Assembly: GCF_004006665.1 (NCBI RefSeq)
Contig: NZ_QOCL01000012.1
Location: 124,001-188,000, forward strand
DNA: 64,000 nt
Source of the DNA: Halobacteriovorax sp. HLS
GTDB lineage: Bacteria > Bdellovibrionota > Bacteriovoracia > Bacteriovoracales > Bacteriovoracaceae
Direction of reading: 5' to 3'
Shown: piece after piece, positions 16,214-25,927 of the stretch
How positions within the stretch are numbered: the stretch's first letter is position 1
How the letters are laid out: each line of letters opens with the position of its first letter
Notes under the pieces: generated by a model
Told to the model about the DNA's origin: nothing
The model's database searches: none
The model's input: the letters and a program-made list of their open reading frames with translations, nothing else
Made by a program: the position numbers and the translations under genes

Positions 16214-17128
16214 TTGGAACAACTTGTCTTAAAGTCTGAGCTTAAGAATCTTAAAGTACCTGAGATCGAGTATATTAACTCAAATTCTGTTAATTCAGTT
16301 TATTCGAATGCTATCCATATAATTGGTTTTGAATTCGATGGAACTGCCTGTTTTAGAAAAGGGACTAAAGATGGCCCTGATGCTCTTAGAGAAGTAAGCG
16401 AAGGAATTGAGGATTATTCTCCGTATATGGATATGGAAACATGCTCAATTGCACCATACTATGATTTAGGTAATTTATCCGTTGGAACAAGTGATGATAT
16501 TGATGCCAACTGGTTAATGGCCACTGAGCAATTCTTTGATATTTTCTCAGATATTAATCTAGAAAAATCAGGTGTTAAAATTTTAACTTTAGGTGGTGAG
16601 CATTCAATTTCTTATGCTCCAATCAAAACTTACCTAGATAATTACGATGATCTTGTACTTGTTCATTTAGACGCTCATGCAGATTTGAGAGATGGTTACT
16701 TAGGTCACCATCATTCTCACGCATCAATTATTCGAAGATCATTAGATCATTTTAAAGACTCTCATGAGCTTATTCAGTATGGAATTCGCTCTGGTACTAA
16801 AGAAGAGTTTGAATGGATGAATGAGAATAAAACTATTAGAAAATCAAGACAAGAGTTCTTGGCTTCCATTGAAAAGATTGATGACAATAGACCTATTTAC
16901 TTAACACTGGATCTTGATTACTTTGATCCTAGTTTTCTTCCTGGGACAGGAACGCCGGAAGCTGGTGGAGAAGACTTTCACTCATTTATTTCACTGGTAA
17001 AAATTTTAAAGAATAAGAACTTTGTAGGCTGTGATGTTGTGGAGTTATCCCCATCTATTGATAGCTCTGGTAATAGTAATGTTTTTGCAACAAAGGTTGT
17101 AAGAGAACTTTTATTGGCATTGGCTTAA
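16214..17128 (+). CDS. speB: Agmatinase
   Basis: 304 residues, starting at TTG 16214 with a good SD. Ureohydrolase metal-site motifs are present: GGEHS (127-131), LDAHADLR (152-159) with the His-rich GHHHSHAS loop after it, and LDLDYFDPSFLPGTGTPEAGG near 235-255. It converts agmatine to putrescine and urea. speA follows after 7 bp, so the pair makes putrescine from arginine through agmatine. The downstream steps are encoded by speD and speE at 21.5-23.3 kb. Confidence 0.95.
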   Translation: MEQLVLKSELKNLKVPEIEYINSNSVNSVYSNAIHIIGFEFDGTACFRKGTKDGPDALREVSEGIEDYSPYMDMETCSIAPYYDLGNLSVGTSDDIDANWLMATEQFFDIFSDINLEKSGVKILTLGGEHSISYAPIKTYLDNYDDLVLVHLDAHADLRDGYLGHHHSHASIIRRSLDHFKDSHELIQYGIRSGTKEEFEWMNENKTIRKSRQEFLASIEKIDDNRPIYLTLDLDYFDPSFLPGTGTPEAGGEDFHSFISLVKILKNKNFVGCDVVELSPSIDSSGNSNVFATKVVRELLLALA

Positions 17129-17135
17129 GGATTAT

Positions 17136-19040
17136 ATGAAAAATTGGACAACAAAAGACTCATTAGATTTATATAAAATTGATAAATGGGGAGAAGGGTA
17201 CTTCTCTGTTAATAGTAAGGGAAATCTTTCTGTAAACCCAGAATCGAAAAAGTCTTTAAGCATTGATATTAATGAAGTCATTGAAGAGATGAAAGAGCAA
17301 GGTGTAACTTTTCCCGTGGTTATAAGATTCCATGACATTCTTCGCTCGAGAGTTAAGCAGATCAATAAAACTTTTCGCTCTGTCATTGAAGAAGCAGAGT
17401 ATGAAGGTCGATATCAAGGTGTTTATCCAATAAAAGTAAACCAAATGCGTGAAGTGGTTGAAGAAATCGTTGATGCTGGAAAGATTTATGATTATGGGCT
17501 CGAAGCTGGTAGTAAGCCAGAGCTCTTAGCAGTTCTTTCAATGAATGATAGCAAGAAATGCTTAACTATCCTTAACGGTTATAAAGATGATGAATATATG
17601 CGCCTTGCCTTACTTGGAAATAAAGTAGGTCGCAAGATGATTATTGTTATCGAGAAGTTCTCAGAAATTGAAAAAATTATTAGAATTAGTAAAGAATTAA
17701 ATGTTCAACCTCTTGTAGGTCTTCGTGGAAAAATGAGTGTCGCTGGTTGTGGTCGTTGGGCAGGTTCAACTGGAGAGAGAGCTAAGTTTGGTCTATCAGT
17801 TTCTGAAATGATTCAGGCCGTAGAAATCTTCACTAAGAATGATATGATTGATTCCATTAAGTTATTTCACTTTCATATTGGATCACAGATTCCTGAGATT
17901 AGATCTTTTAAGGAAGCTGTTAGTGAGGGGGGGAGAATTTATGCTAAGCTCGTCCAAATGGGAGTTCCGCTAGAATATTTTGATGTTGGTGGGGGACTTG
18001 GCGTAGATTATGATGGTACTCGCTCCAATAATGAATCATCTACAAACTATAATTTTACAGAGTATGTCTCGGATATCGTTTATTCGCTAAAACAAATTTG
18101 CGATCTTGAAGGTGTTACCCACCCTCATATTGTAACAGAGTCGGGAAGAGCTATTACTGCTCACCATTCTTGTGTGGTGACAAATGTTATTGATAAAATC
18201 GAAGCGGCAAATGATTTTAATACTAAAAAAGAAACAGGTGAGCATATCTTTGTTTCTAATATGCGTGAAATAGAAGCAGAACTTTATGAAAGACACTCAT
18301 TGCAAGAATCATTTAATGATGCCGCTAAACTTAAAGAAGATGCTTTAAATGCTTTTAAATTGGGAATTCTAAGCTTGAGTGAAAGAGCTAAGATTGAAAC
18401 TATCTTTAATAAGATTAATCTTTTCATAGAAAATGAAACGTCTAAATTAGAGATCATTCCAGAAGAGTTGCAGATTCTTACAAATGACAATTCTCCAAAG
18501 TATCTATGTAACTTTTCTGTTTTTCAGTCAGCTGCAGATAGTTGGGCCATTGGACAAGTTCTTCCAGTAGTGCCTATTACGAGATTAAATGAAGAGCCAA
18601 CTGTAAATTGTTCAATTGCAGATATTACTTGTGATAGTGATGGGAAGATCGATCGCTTTATTGAGATTAATGGCCAAGAGAGTACATTCCCAGTGCATGA
18701 TCTGAAAAAAGATGAAGATTACTACCTAGGAATATTTTTAACAGGAGCTTACCAGGATGTTATGGGAGATATGCATAATCTCTTTGGTCGACTTAATGAA
18801 GTTCATGTTTTTAAAGATGAAGAAGATCCAAGTGGGTTTTACATTGAAGAAATTATTAAAGGGCAATCTTGCTCGAAGGTTCTTTCGACAATGCAGTACA
18901 ATCCTAAGTATATGGCCTATTCTGTTAAGAAAGTTATTGATAGAGAAATCAGTAGAGGGAAGATTCCTGCTCGAATGGGTGTTAAACTCGTTGATTTTTA
19001 TGAAGACTGTTTAAAAGGTTATACTTATTTAAAAAACTAG
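17136..19040 (+). CDS. speA: Biosynthetic arginine decarboxylase
   Basis: 634 residues, typical for the SpeA (PLP, alanine-racemase-like fold) family. The PLP lysine is K100 in GVYPIKVNQ, followed by YGLEAGSKPELLA, GLRGKM, KLFHFHIGSQ and GGGLGVDYDG. The C-terminal part has the NFSVFQSAADSWAIGQ and GAYQDVMGDMHNLFG segments. It decarboxylates arginine to agmatine for SpeB, encoded directly upstream. The ATG follows an AAGGATTAT SD. It ends 2 bp before a convergent kinase gene. Confidence 0.97.
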   Translation: MKNWTTKDSLDLYKIDKWGEGYFSVNSKGNLSVNPESKKSLSIDINEVIEEMKEQGVTFPVVIRFHDILRSRVKQINKTFRSVIEEAEYEGRYQGVYPIKVNQMREVVEEIVDAGKIYDYGLEAGSKPELLAVLSMNDSKKCLTILNGYKDDEYMRLALLGNKVGRKMIIVIEKFSEIEKIIRISKELNVQPLVGLRGKMSVAGCGRWAGSTGERAKFGLSVSEMIQAVEIFTKNDMIDSIKLFHFHIGSQIPEIRSFKEAVSEGGRIYAKLVQMGVPLEYFDVGGGLGVDYDGTRSNNESSTNYNFTEYVSDIVYSLKQICDLEGVTHPHIVTESGRAITAHHSCVVTNVIDKIEAANDFNTKKETGEHIFVSNMREIEAELYERHSLQESFNDAAKLKEDALNAFKLGILSLSERAKIETIFNKINLFIENETSKLEIIPEELQILTNDNSPKYLCNFSVFQSAADSWAIGQVLPVVPITRLNEEPTVNCSIADITCDSDGKIDRFIEINGQESTFPVHDLKKDEDYYLGIFLTGAYQDVMGDMHNLFGRLNEVHVFKDEEDPSGFYIEEIIKGQSCSKVLSTMQYNPKYMAYSVKKVIDREISRGKIPARMGVKLVDFYEDCLKGYTYLKN

Positions 19041-19042
19041 CT

Positions 19043-20776
19043 CTATGATACTTTTTCCTCAAGCGAATCCAGTTTCACAAGAGGAATGTTTAAGATAAAG
19101 GTTGTATTCCTTGAGTCTGTATCAAGCTCAAGGTTGCCACCGTGAAAATGTGCTATCCTTTGACAAATACTAAGACCTAGGCCCGTTCCTTTACCAACTT
19201 CTTTGGTGGTGAAAAATGGGTCCATGATTTTTTCTTGTATTTCTTTTGAAATTCCATTTCCTGAGTCTATAACTTTAAATTGAATAAAGTTACGATTGCA
19301 CTCAGCTTCTAAACGTATCCACTTTTGACCATGATCATTAATCGCGTGGCTTGAATTAACAATTAAATTTATAAGAACTTGTATGATCTGTGATGGTAGG
19401 GCCTCGATAAACTTATCTTCCTCTAACTTTGTATATGTGATCGTAATATCCTTATCACTTTTAAATCCGGCCTCAAGAGACGCAACATCATTGATGATTT
19501 CATTTACACTTACTTTTATAAGAGAATCGGCAATTGAATGTCTTGAAAGCTTCTTCATTCCTAAGATGATATTTGTAACTCTATCAATATGTTGCATATT
19601 TTGTTCTAATTTCTTCTTGAGTACCTGTGCATCAATATCTTCATTCTTTTTTAATTGCCGAAGTAATTTAAACGTATTCATTTGAATAACTGTAATAGGA
19701 TTATTTATTTCGTGTGCAACACCTCCGGCCATGAGACCGAGAGACTCGAACTTTCCTTTTTGAACTAAGAGAGCATAGTCATCCTTTACTCTTGAAATGA
19801 GTTTGTTTAAAGTATTAACTAGGTCTTGAATTTCAGTGATAGTCGACTCTTTATCCATAGAAATCATCGTTAAATTGCCAACCTTTAACAAGTTAATCTC
19901 ATCAATGATTTTCATGAGTTCACTCAATACTTTCTTCTCTATTACTAAGTATGTTAAACCTAAAATAAATGAAACAAAGAAGACAACTACTAAGGTGAAT
20001 GTTATAAAAGCTTCTTTTCCTTTTATTGTTGTCTTTGGAATATGATCAATTCTGTAGACTAGAAATTTATTTGAACCTATCTTGATTGAAGAGTACTTAT
20101 AGAAAATAGTCTCACTCTTCTTTATTGCTTCATTCTTTTTATTTGATACGCCTTGTAAAGAAACCTTAATACGTACTCTGCTTAGCATATTCTTAAAGTA
20201 TGCTTGATCAAGTCGTTTGAGCATAATCAAAGTTCCCCTAGGAGGAGCTTTTTGAAAGCTATCTGAAATAGGTTGTGCTGATGCTATCCATACACCATGA
20301 TTCTCAAGTTCTATAATTGTTTTGGTATTTCTATAGTCACTATAAACCTGTAATAGATTTGACTGTTTTAGAACTTCTGATAACAAGTCCGTTGATGGTT
20401 TCTTGATCTTTTCTTTTTCAATTGCAGATGCGTGAACAATTTTGTTGTTATTTGTATATATAATCAGATCAATTGGTAAGTTCTTGAGGCTTTCGTAGGA
20501 GAAGTTCTCCGCCGCGTAGGAAGAGTTTTTCTTTTGAATATAATCGTATGTCTCACTCCAAGCTGCCCAATCGGCGGTTGTTAAAGATAGGGCCTCAGTG
20601 TCTTTATTTATTTCATTTAAAATAACCTGTTGAGCATCTTTGATTTGCGAAAGTTCTAGATCATAGAATTTTGTATTGAAGACTTGACTCGATATCGTTA
20701 TCAAGGAGCCTATAAGCAACATTATTGCTAAAAAAAATGTAAGTAGAACTTTTGATTTAACTCTCATAGTTGTCAT
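19043..20776 (-). CDS. CHASE4-type sensor histidine kinase
   Basis: 577 residues. A first membrane helix (9-31) and a second (255-280) enclose a ~220-residue periplasmic domain with the W-x-x-W...Y pattern near 70-80 and NLPIDLIIY, typical of CHASE4 sensors. A HAMP-like helix follows, then a HisKA box with H355 in [10 protein letters not shown], the N box [14 protein letters not shown], and G boxes [20 protein letters not shown]. No response regulator is adjacent. It lies between the two polyamine clusters, which may be chance. The signal sensed is unknown. Confidence 0.9.
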   Translation of the reverse strand: MTTMRVKSKVLLTFFLAIMLLIGSLITISSQVFNTKFYDLELSQIKDAQQVILNEINKDTEALSLTTADWAAWSETYDYIQKKNSSYAAENFSYESLKNLPIDLIIYTNNNKIVHASAIEKEKIKKPSTDLLSEVLKQSNLLQVYSDYRNTKTIIELENHGVWIASAQPISDSFQKAPPRGTLIMLKRLDQAYFKNMLSRVRIKVSLQGVSNKKNEAIKKSETIFYKYSSIKIGSNKFLVYRIDHIPKTTIKGKEAFITFTLVVVFFVSFILGLTYLVIEKKVLSELMKIIDEINLLKVGNLTMISMDKESTITEIQDLVNTLNKLISRVKDDYALLVQKGKFESLGLMAGGVAHEINNPITVIQMNTFKLLRQLKKNEDIDAQVLKKKLEQNMQHIDRVTNIILGMKKLSRHSIADSLIKVSVNEIINDVASLEAGFKSDKDITITYTKLEEDKFIEALPSQIIQVLINLIVNSSHAINDHGQKWIRLEAECNRNFIQFKVIDSGNGISKEIQEKIMDPFFTTKEVGKGTGLGLSICQRIAHFHGGNLELDTDSRNTTFILNIPLVKLDSLEEKVS

Positions 20777-20832
20777 TATCGACAGATAAGAATTATTTTT
20801 ATACTTAAGAAAAGTTAATTTTATCTAAAAAG

Positions 20833-20862
20833 TAATGGCCCATTCATTCGAATGGACCATTA
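20833..20862 (-). terminator. Long hairpin downstream of speD-speE-EVE
   Basis: 13-bp arms with one mismatch around the loop ATTC (TAATGGcCCATTC paired with GAATGGaCCATTA). On the minus strand a T-rich stretch follows (TTACTTTTTAG), so it may end the speD-speE-EVE transcript, about 140 bp past the EVE stop. Confidence 0.5.
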
Positions 20863-20999
20863 TTTGAAGATCAACAGGGCGTAGCTTAGTCTATAAACCA
20901 AGCAAAGTAATTATCGACAAAGTTTATTTTATCTTTAGAGATAATTGAGCTTTTGTTTGTAAGTTGTCTAAATGCTTTCGTTGTTAAACTTGCTTAAGA

Positions 21000-21467
21000 C
21001 TAAGCTAGGTTATTGACTATAAAATCGTAATGTTCTTTTTTGACAGGCTGAATTGATAATCTAGATCCTTTTTGGACTAGTATCATATCTTTTAACTCAG
21101 GAAGCTCTTTTAATTTACTAAGTTCAATCACAGATTTAAATTTCTTCTTAAAGCATACTTCTACCATGAACCAGCGCGGAGATTCCTTTGTGGACTTTGG
21201 GTCATAATATGCAGACGACTTATCCCAACAGGTTGGGTCAGGGTGAGATTCCATACTTACTTTGGCCACTCCTGCAATTCCTGGAACTTTACAACTAGAG
21301 TGATAAAAGAGGATAAGGTCACCTTTTTTCATTTCGTCTCGCATGAAGTTTCGTGCCTGATAGTTTCTTACACCATCCCAAGACTCTTTTGAGTCTGGTC
21401 TCTCTCTTAAATCATCTATAGAGAAAGTATCGGGCTCACTTTTCATGAGCCAATACTTCTTAGTCAT
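21000..21467 (-). CDS. EVE-domain protein
   Basis: 155 residues, the usual size of a stand-alone EVE protein. The start MKSEPDTFSIDDL, the block WDGVRNYQARNFMRDEMKKGDLILFYHS and the central PGIAGVAKV segment are the family hallmarks. EVE domains (PUA-like) bind modified bases in DNA or RNA. The first codons overlap the end of speE by 8 bp, so it is translationally coupled to spermidine synthesis genes; a functional link is not established. Confidence 0.92.
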   Translation of the reverse strand: MTKKYWLMKSEPDTFSIDDLRERPDSKESWDGVRNYQARNFMRDEMKKGDLILFYHSSCKVPGIAGVAKVSMESHPDPTCWDKSSAYYDPKSTKESPRWFMVEVCFKKKFKSVIELSKLKELPELKDMILVQKGSRLSIQPVKKEHYDFIVNNLA

Positions 21468-22320
21468 TCTTTATAAGTTCTTTAAGATTATTACGAACAA
21501 AAGTAGGCAGAGCAAAAGCTGCTTTATGAATACCTTTGTTGTAGTAAGTAAAATCAAGTCCAGACTTTTCAACTCTAGCCTCATCAAAATCATTTACCGG
21601 ATGATACTTCTTAGTAGCAAAAGTAAATGACCATAGTGAACCTGGATAGGTTAGGTTTGAAAATGTGTAAAGAAATACATTCCCAAAAACTTGATCCAGA
21701 ACTTCAATCAAGCCTTTTTGAATATGAGTGTCATACCAAGGAGATTCACCTTGAGATACAACAATACCGTCTTCAGTTAGGCAATCTTTTACATCGTTGT
21801 AAAACTCTGGACCAAATAGTGGTGCCGCAGGTCCAATTGGGTCTGTCGAATCTACTAGTATTACGTCAAATTTTTCTTTAGTTTCTTTAACAAACTTAAC
21901 TCCATCACCAATAATTAAGTTCATTTTTGGATGATCAAGATCTTTTGCTGTAAGAGGAATAAACTCTCTACATGCATCTACTACCATTTTATCAATTTCA
22001 ACCATTGTACACTTTTGGACACCTTGGTGGCGTATAACTTCTCTCGCTGTTCCTCCATCACCGCCTCCGATGACAAGAACATTTTTAGGATTTGGATGAA
22101 CAAAGAGAGGTACGTGAGAAATCATATCATGATAAGAGAACTCATCTCTTTCCGTCACCATGATTAGGCCATCATTAAGCAGCATCTTTCCGTGTCCCTT
22201 AGTTTGAACAACATCGACAGATTGGAACTCTGATTGCCCCGAAAATAAAGTCTTTTCTACTTCAAATTTATATGACGAATGTTGTGTTTGGAATTCTTCA
22301 ATCCATAAGCTTGATTTCAT
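21460..22320 (-). CDS. speE: Spermidine synthase
   Basis: 286 residues. The Rossmann block VLVIGGGDGGTAREVIRH binds decarboxylated AdoMet, and VDSTDPIGPA holds the catalytic Asp and the proline-rich loop. It transfers an aminopropyl group to putrescine to make spermidine. The ATG immediately follows the speD stop, so the two are co-translated, and the EVE gene overlaps its end. Confidence 0.96.
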   Translation of the reverse strand: MKSSLWIEEFQTQHSSYKFEVEKTLFSGQSEFQSVDVVQTKGHGKMLLNDGLIMVTERDEFSYHDMISHVPLFVHPNPKNVLVIGGGDGGTAREVIRHQGVQKCTMVEIDKMVVDACREFIPLTAKDLDHPKMNLIIGDGVKFVKETKEKFDVILVDSTDPIGPAAPLFGPEFYNDVKDCLTEDGIVVSQGESPWYDTHIQKGLIEVLDQVFGNVFLYTFSNLTYPGSLWSFTFATKKYHPVNDFDEARVEKSGLDFTYYNKGIHKAAFALPTFVRNNLKELIKND

Positions 22321-23256
22321 TTATATCTCCAATTTATATGCTGAATAATTTTCTCTTTCTTTACTATAGAAGTGAGCAAACTCTACGTGATAACCACAAG
22401 GAATTCTCTCTCTCACAATTGATCTATTAGTATAGTCCTTAGGAATATTATCTAAGTTAGTTTCAAATCCATTAGGATTAAAAGTCATAAGGTCAAATGA
22501 CTGTGGAGTTAAGGCCTCTAGTATAATTGGTGCAAACTCCACTAAGTTTAAAGATGATTCAAAACTTACGTAACTTGAGTCCTCTTGAGGTGTTACGTGT
22601 ATTGTAAGGTAGTCGTCACCCTTGATCGCATTTAGGCTATATCCAAAAGGTGTAAATACATAGTCATCAATTTTAAACTCAGGGATTAATTGATCTAGGC
22701 ACAGTAATTCTCTAATTTGTTGTGCGTTTAAGTCACTCTTGGTGAGGTTTTGACTTGCTTGTGGTGAAATATGATAAATCAATAGCTCATAAGTAAGGTC
22801 ATTACTCTTTGGAGTATAGCACTTGTCTAGATGAAATAGGTAATTATGGTGAGCGTCCATATGACCAAAGCGAAGGGCCGTTCCAGAAAAAAGCTCTTGT
22901 AGTTTTTTTACGTCATCTAGGAAGTGAGTTTTTTGTAAATGAGAGAAGTACTCATTCTTTCTTTGAAAAATAATTTGCTCAACACTGTCTTTAGAAAACT
23001 TTTCAGTGAAGAAAAGTATTGAGTTAATCAAAATTGTTTGACCACAAGTTAATATAGTAAAGCGATCGTCAAATACGAATAAGCTCGACTCACTAAGTAG
23101 GTAAGCATCTACTGATTCATTTGAGATTTTTGATAGAATAGTGGCCTCACATTTAGCTACTAACTCACTCCAAAATGCATCGTCTAATTCTCTTAATGAT
23201 TTTCCATCGAGGTTTACAATAACCTCTGCCTTCTTTTCTGAGCCTTCAAAAAACAA
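22321..23256 (-). CDS. speD: S-adenosylmethionine decarboxylase, eukaryotic class
   Basis: The start is set at TTG 23256 because AAGGAGA lies just upstream; the next in-frame TTG at 23277 would place that SD inside the gene. The mature N-terminus then reads FFEGSEKKAEV, matching the FFEGTEKLLEV start of animal enzymes. Further matches: self-processing site LSESSLF (E56-S57, giving the pyruvoyl group), C71 in LTCGQT, S207 in FGYSLN, H220 in LTIHVTP and the SYVSFES block. About 311 residues, as in the eukaryotic class, not the short bacterial or archaeal forms. It supplies decarboxylated AdoMet to SpeE, encoded next. Confidence 0.93.
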   Translation of the reverse strand: MFFEGSEKKAEVIVNLDGKSLRELDDAFWSELVAKCEATILSKISNESVDAYLLSESSLFVFDDRFTILTCGQTILINSILFFTEKFSKDSVEQIIFQRKNEYFSHLQKTHFLDDVKKLQELFSGTALRFGHMDAHHNYLFHLDKCYTPKSNDLTYELLIYHISPQASQNLTKSDLNAQQIRELLCLDQLIPEFKIDDYVFTPFGYSLNAIKGDDYLTIHVTPQEDSSYVSFESSLNLVEFAPIILEALTPQSFDLMTFNPNGFETNLDNIPKDYTNRSIVRERIPCGYHVEFAHFYSKERENYSAYKLEI

Positions 23257-23474
23257 CTCTGATCTCCTTGATTTCAATAATTCTCTATGTTTAACATCGT
23301 TTGTTTCGATAGCAAATCACTATTAAAAATCTGTGAAAAAAATAAGTATCCAAAATTATACCTAACTGTTTGAAAATACGTTAAACGCCAATTTTACTAG
23401 GCAATAATGCTTAAGCTTTTTACTCATCTTCCCGAATAGACAATAGATAAAGTTTTACCCTTAAGGAGTTATAT

Positions 23475-25418
23475 ATGCTTGCGAGTTTTTCAGAATTTAA
23501 ATTCTACCAATCGTTTAGAATTCCGGTAGAAGATGCAGATGATCTTCGCTTCTTATGTGAAAAGTATGATGAGCTTGGTAAGGCATCTTATATATCTGAT
23601 GCAAAGCTAGTCGATATATCAGTTACTGGTCTAGGGTTTTCGACTCGAGAGAGAATTAGTGTAGGTGATGAGATTACAATCTCTTTACAGTTTAAAAGAC
23701 AGCACCTTGATTTATCTGGAAAAATTGTAAGAGCATTTTCTGATTCCATTGAAGATGATGAAATCATCTACGGATTAGAGATTGATGCTGAAAGAGAGCT
23801 CAATAAATTTCTAGAAGTTTATGTGATGAGCTTTTCTACTGATCGTTTGAAAGAGTGTCTTATCGATTCGGCCCTTAAAGAAAAGTATACTAAGGCCTCT
23901 GAAGGCTTTGAAATGTTCTCTCTTCTTTTATCTTTATTTAAAGATATAACTTACTTCGGAGATAAAGAAGGCTTTTTAGATACGATGCTTTCGGAAGTTG
24001 TTCGTATTTTAAATGCACAAAGAGCATCTATTTTTCTAATTAATCCTGAAACTAATGAGTTAGAGGCCATTGGAGCTTTAGGAGTAGATAAAGATAAATT
24101 AAAATTTGATTATAGACTTGGTATCGCGGGTTCAGTTTTTACAACAGGAGTCGCTCTAAATATAGATATCCAGTCTGATAAGAGTAGGTTTAATGACCAC
24201 TTTGATAAGTCATTTGGTTATGAAACAAAGTCTATTATTTGTCACCCTATACATAATAGAGAAGATAAAATCATTGGTGTTATTCAAATCTTAAATAAGA
24301 GAAACCAAGATCGCTTTACAGTAGAAGATGAAAAAACAATGAAAGTTTTAGCTCTTGTTTTCTCTTCAGTTTTTCATGGCTTCAATCCAATGAGTGAGAC
24401 TAGTCAGATTCGAAGATTCTCTACACCATTTGATCGTAAGCACGCTCTAATTGGTAAGACTTCTCACGTTGCCTCTTTAAGAAGTGCCATTCTTAAAACG
24501 AAAGATTTAGATTCTCCACTTCTTATTCAAGGTGAAAAAGGTGTAGGTAAGAAATTATTTGCTAAAATTATTCATCACGAAGGTTGTCGTGGACTAAAAG
24601 GATACGAAGTTATTCGTTGTGAGGAGCCTAAAAGAGATGAACTTCATAAAGAATTATGGGGAACTGGTGAGGGTGAATGTGTCTTTAATAGAGTTGCTGG
24701 AGGAACGGTTGTTCTTCATAATATTACGGCACTGTCAATTGATGAGCAAAGAGAGTTATATTCAGTTCTAAGCAATAGAAAAGTTCCTGGTACAATTGTA
24801 AGTATTGACGTTAGAGTCATTGCTACAGCTGATAAGGACCTTGGAGATTTAGTTGATAAAGGAGAGTTTGATAGAGATCTCTATGAGTATCTATCTAAGG
24901 CATTTATAAATATGGAACCACTAAGAAGAAGAATCGATGATATTGATCTATTAGTTGATTACTTCTTAAAAATAGAATGTAAAAAGCAAGGTCTACTACT
25001 TAAGAACTTTTCTCCTAAAGCTATGGAGAAGTTTAAAGATTATGATTGGCCAGGCAATATTACAGAACTTAGAAAGTGTATTGAACGTGCAGTTCTTTAT
25101 AATCCTAAGGCACATATAATTACTGAGGTTGCGATTGATAATAGTGCTTCTCCTTTACTAGATATTTCGGTTAAGCAAAGAATGTTTGGAGAAGTTCCAC
25201 ACGTTACTGACTATAAATTACCTCTTAAAGAAAGAGTTGCTCTTATTGAAAGAGAGATGATCTTAGCAGAGATTAAAAGAAATAATGGTAATAAGTCTAA
25301 GGCCGCCAAAGAGATGGGAATCTCTAGAGAGGCCTTAAGAAAGAAATTACTACAATCTTCACAGGTACTAGAAACTGTTGAAGGAAATGAGGATGCATCT
25401 GAAAAAGAGGCAGCTTAA
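23475..25418 (+). CDS. PilZ-GAF-AAA+-Fis regulator with degenerate ATPase
   Basis: 647 residues: PilZ-like domain (8-115, DISVTGLGFSTRERISVGDEI), GAF domain (150-300), NtrC-type AAA+ domain (325-560) and a Fis-type HTH (about 605-635, NGNKSKAAKEMGISREALRKKL). The ATPase is abnormal. Walker A is GEKGVGKK (353-360), but Walker B reads TVVLHNI (411-417) with His-Asn instead of Asp-Glu, and the segment that should carry the GAFTGA loop is shortened to WGTGEGECVFN. Without that loop it should not activate sigma-54; it may be a DNA-binding repressor or sensor that binds but does not hydrolyse ATP. Classical PilZ Arg motifs for c-di-GMP are not evident. Confidence 0.85.
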   Translation: MLASFSEFKFYQSFRIPVEDADDLRFLCEKYDELGKASYISDAKLVDISVTGLGFSTRERISVGDEITISLQFKRQHLDLSGKIVRAFSDSIEDDEIIYGLEIDAERELNKFLEVYVMSFSTDRLKECLIDSALKEKYTKASEGFEMFSLLLSLFKDITYFGDKEGFLDTMLSEVVRILNAQRASIFLINPETNELEAIGALGVDKDKLKFDYRLGIAGSVFTTGVALNIDIQSDKSRFNDHFDKSFGYETKSIICHPIHNREDKIIGVIQILNKRNQDRFTVEDEKTMKVLALVFSSVFHGFNPMSETSQIRRFSTPFDRKHALIGKTSHVASLRSAILKTKDLDSPLLIQGEKGVGKKLFAKIIHHEGCRGLKGYEVIRCEEPKRDELHKELWGTGEGECVFNRVAGGTVVLHNITALSIDEQRELYSVLSNRKVPGTIVSIDVRVIATADKDLGDLVDKGEFDRDLYEYLSKAFINMEPLRRRIDDIDLLVDYFLKIECKKQGLLLKNFSPKAMEKFKDYDWPGNITELRKCIERAVLYNPKAHIITEVAIDNSASPLLDISVKQRMFGEVPHVTDYKLPLKERVALIEREMILAEIKRNNGNKSKAAKEMGISREALRKKLLQSSQVLETVEGNEDASEKEAA

Positions 25419-25834
25419 TCTCTTTGATATTTAATTAAAATACTTCTGGTTTTAGGACTATCTCTGAATTCACAGAGATAGATTCCTTGCCAGGTTCCTA
25501 ACTGTAATTGAGAGTCTTCTACAATAAACCCTAAATTTTGATTTACAAGCATCGTTTTCATATGTGAAGGGGAGTCATCTTCACCTTCGTCTGTATGTTC
25601 TATAAAAGCTAAGTTTCTAGGCGCGAGGTGTTTCAAGAATCTTTCGAGATCTTCTTTTGCACTTGGGTCATAGGATTCATTTATAGTTAGTCCACAACTA
25701 GTATGTTGTACAAAGATATGTAGAACTCCAGAGCTTGAGCCATTCAACAGAGATCCTAGGCACTCTTTAATTTGTTCAGTTATATTGTAGAATCTCTCTC
25801 CACTGGTTTTGATTTGTATTTTGGTAAAACTCAC
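25415..25834 (-). CDS. yjbQ: YjbQ-family (UPF0047) protein
   Basis: The start is taken as GTG 25834, which follows AGGAAG by seven bases; the longer frame adds a Phe/Arg-rich tail unlike the family. 139 residues. Family motifs: GVLHIFVQHTSCGLTINESYDPSA with the metal-ligand His and the Cys-Gly pair, HMKTMLV, and LGTWQGIYLCEFR near the end. Members have weak thiamine phosphate synthase activity in E. coli. The stop is shared with the convergent regulator in a TTAA overlap. Confidence 0.9.
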   Translation of the reverse strand: MSFTKIQIKTSGERFYNITEQIKECLGSLLNGSSSGVLHIFVQHTSCGLTINESYDPSAKEDLERFLKHLAPRNLAFIEHTDEGEDDSPSHMKTMLVNQNLGFIVEDSQLQLGTWQGIYLCEFRDSPKTRSILIKYQRD

Positions 25835-25927
25835 TTTGAACTTCCTATTTTGAATAAAGAACATTATTCTCAACCTTTTAGGGTAAATTGTCGATAATAG
25901 GATATAGTAATTTTTTAGGAGAATGGG

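Noticed and set aside
23257-23277. Upstream TTG start (23277) for speD
   Set aside because: It would place the strong SD AAGGAGA inside the coding region; the start at 23256 fits both SD and alignment to the family's N-terminus.
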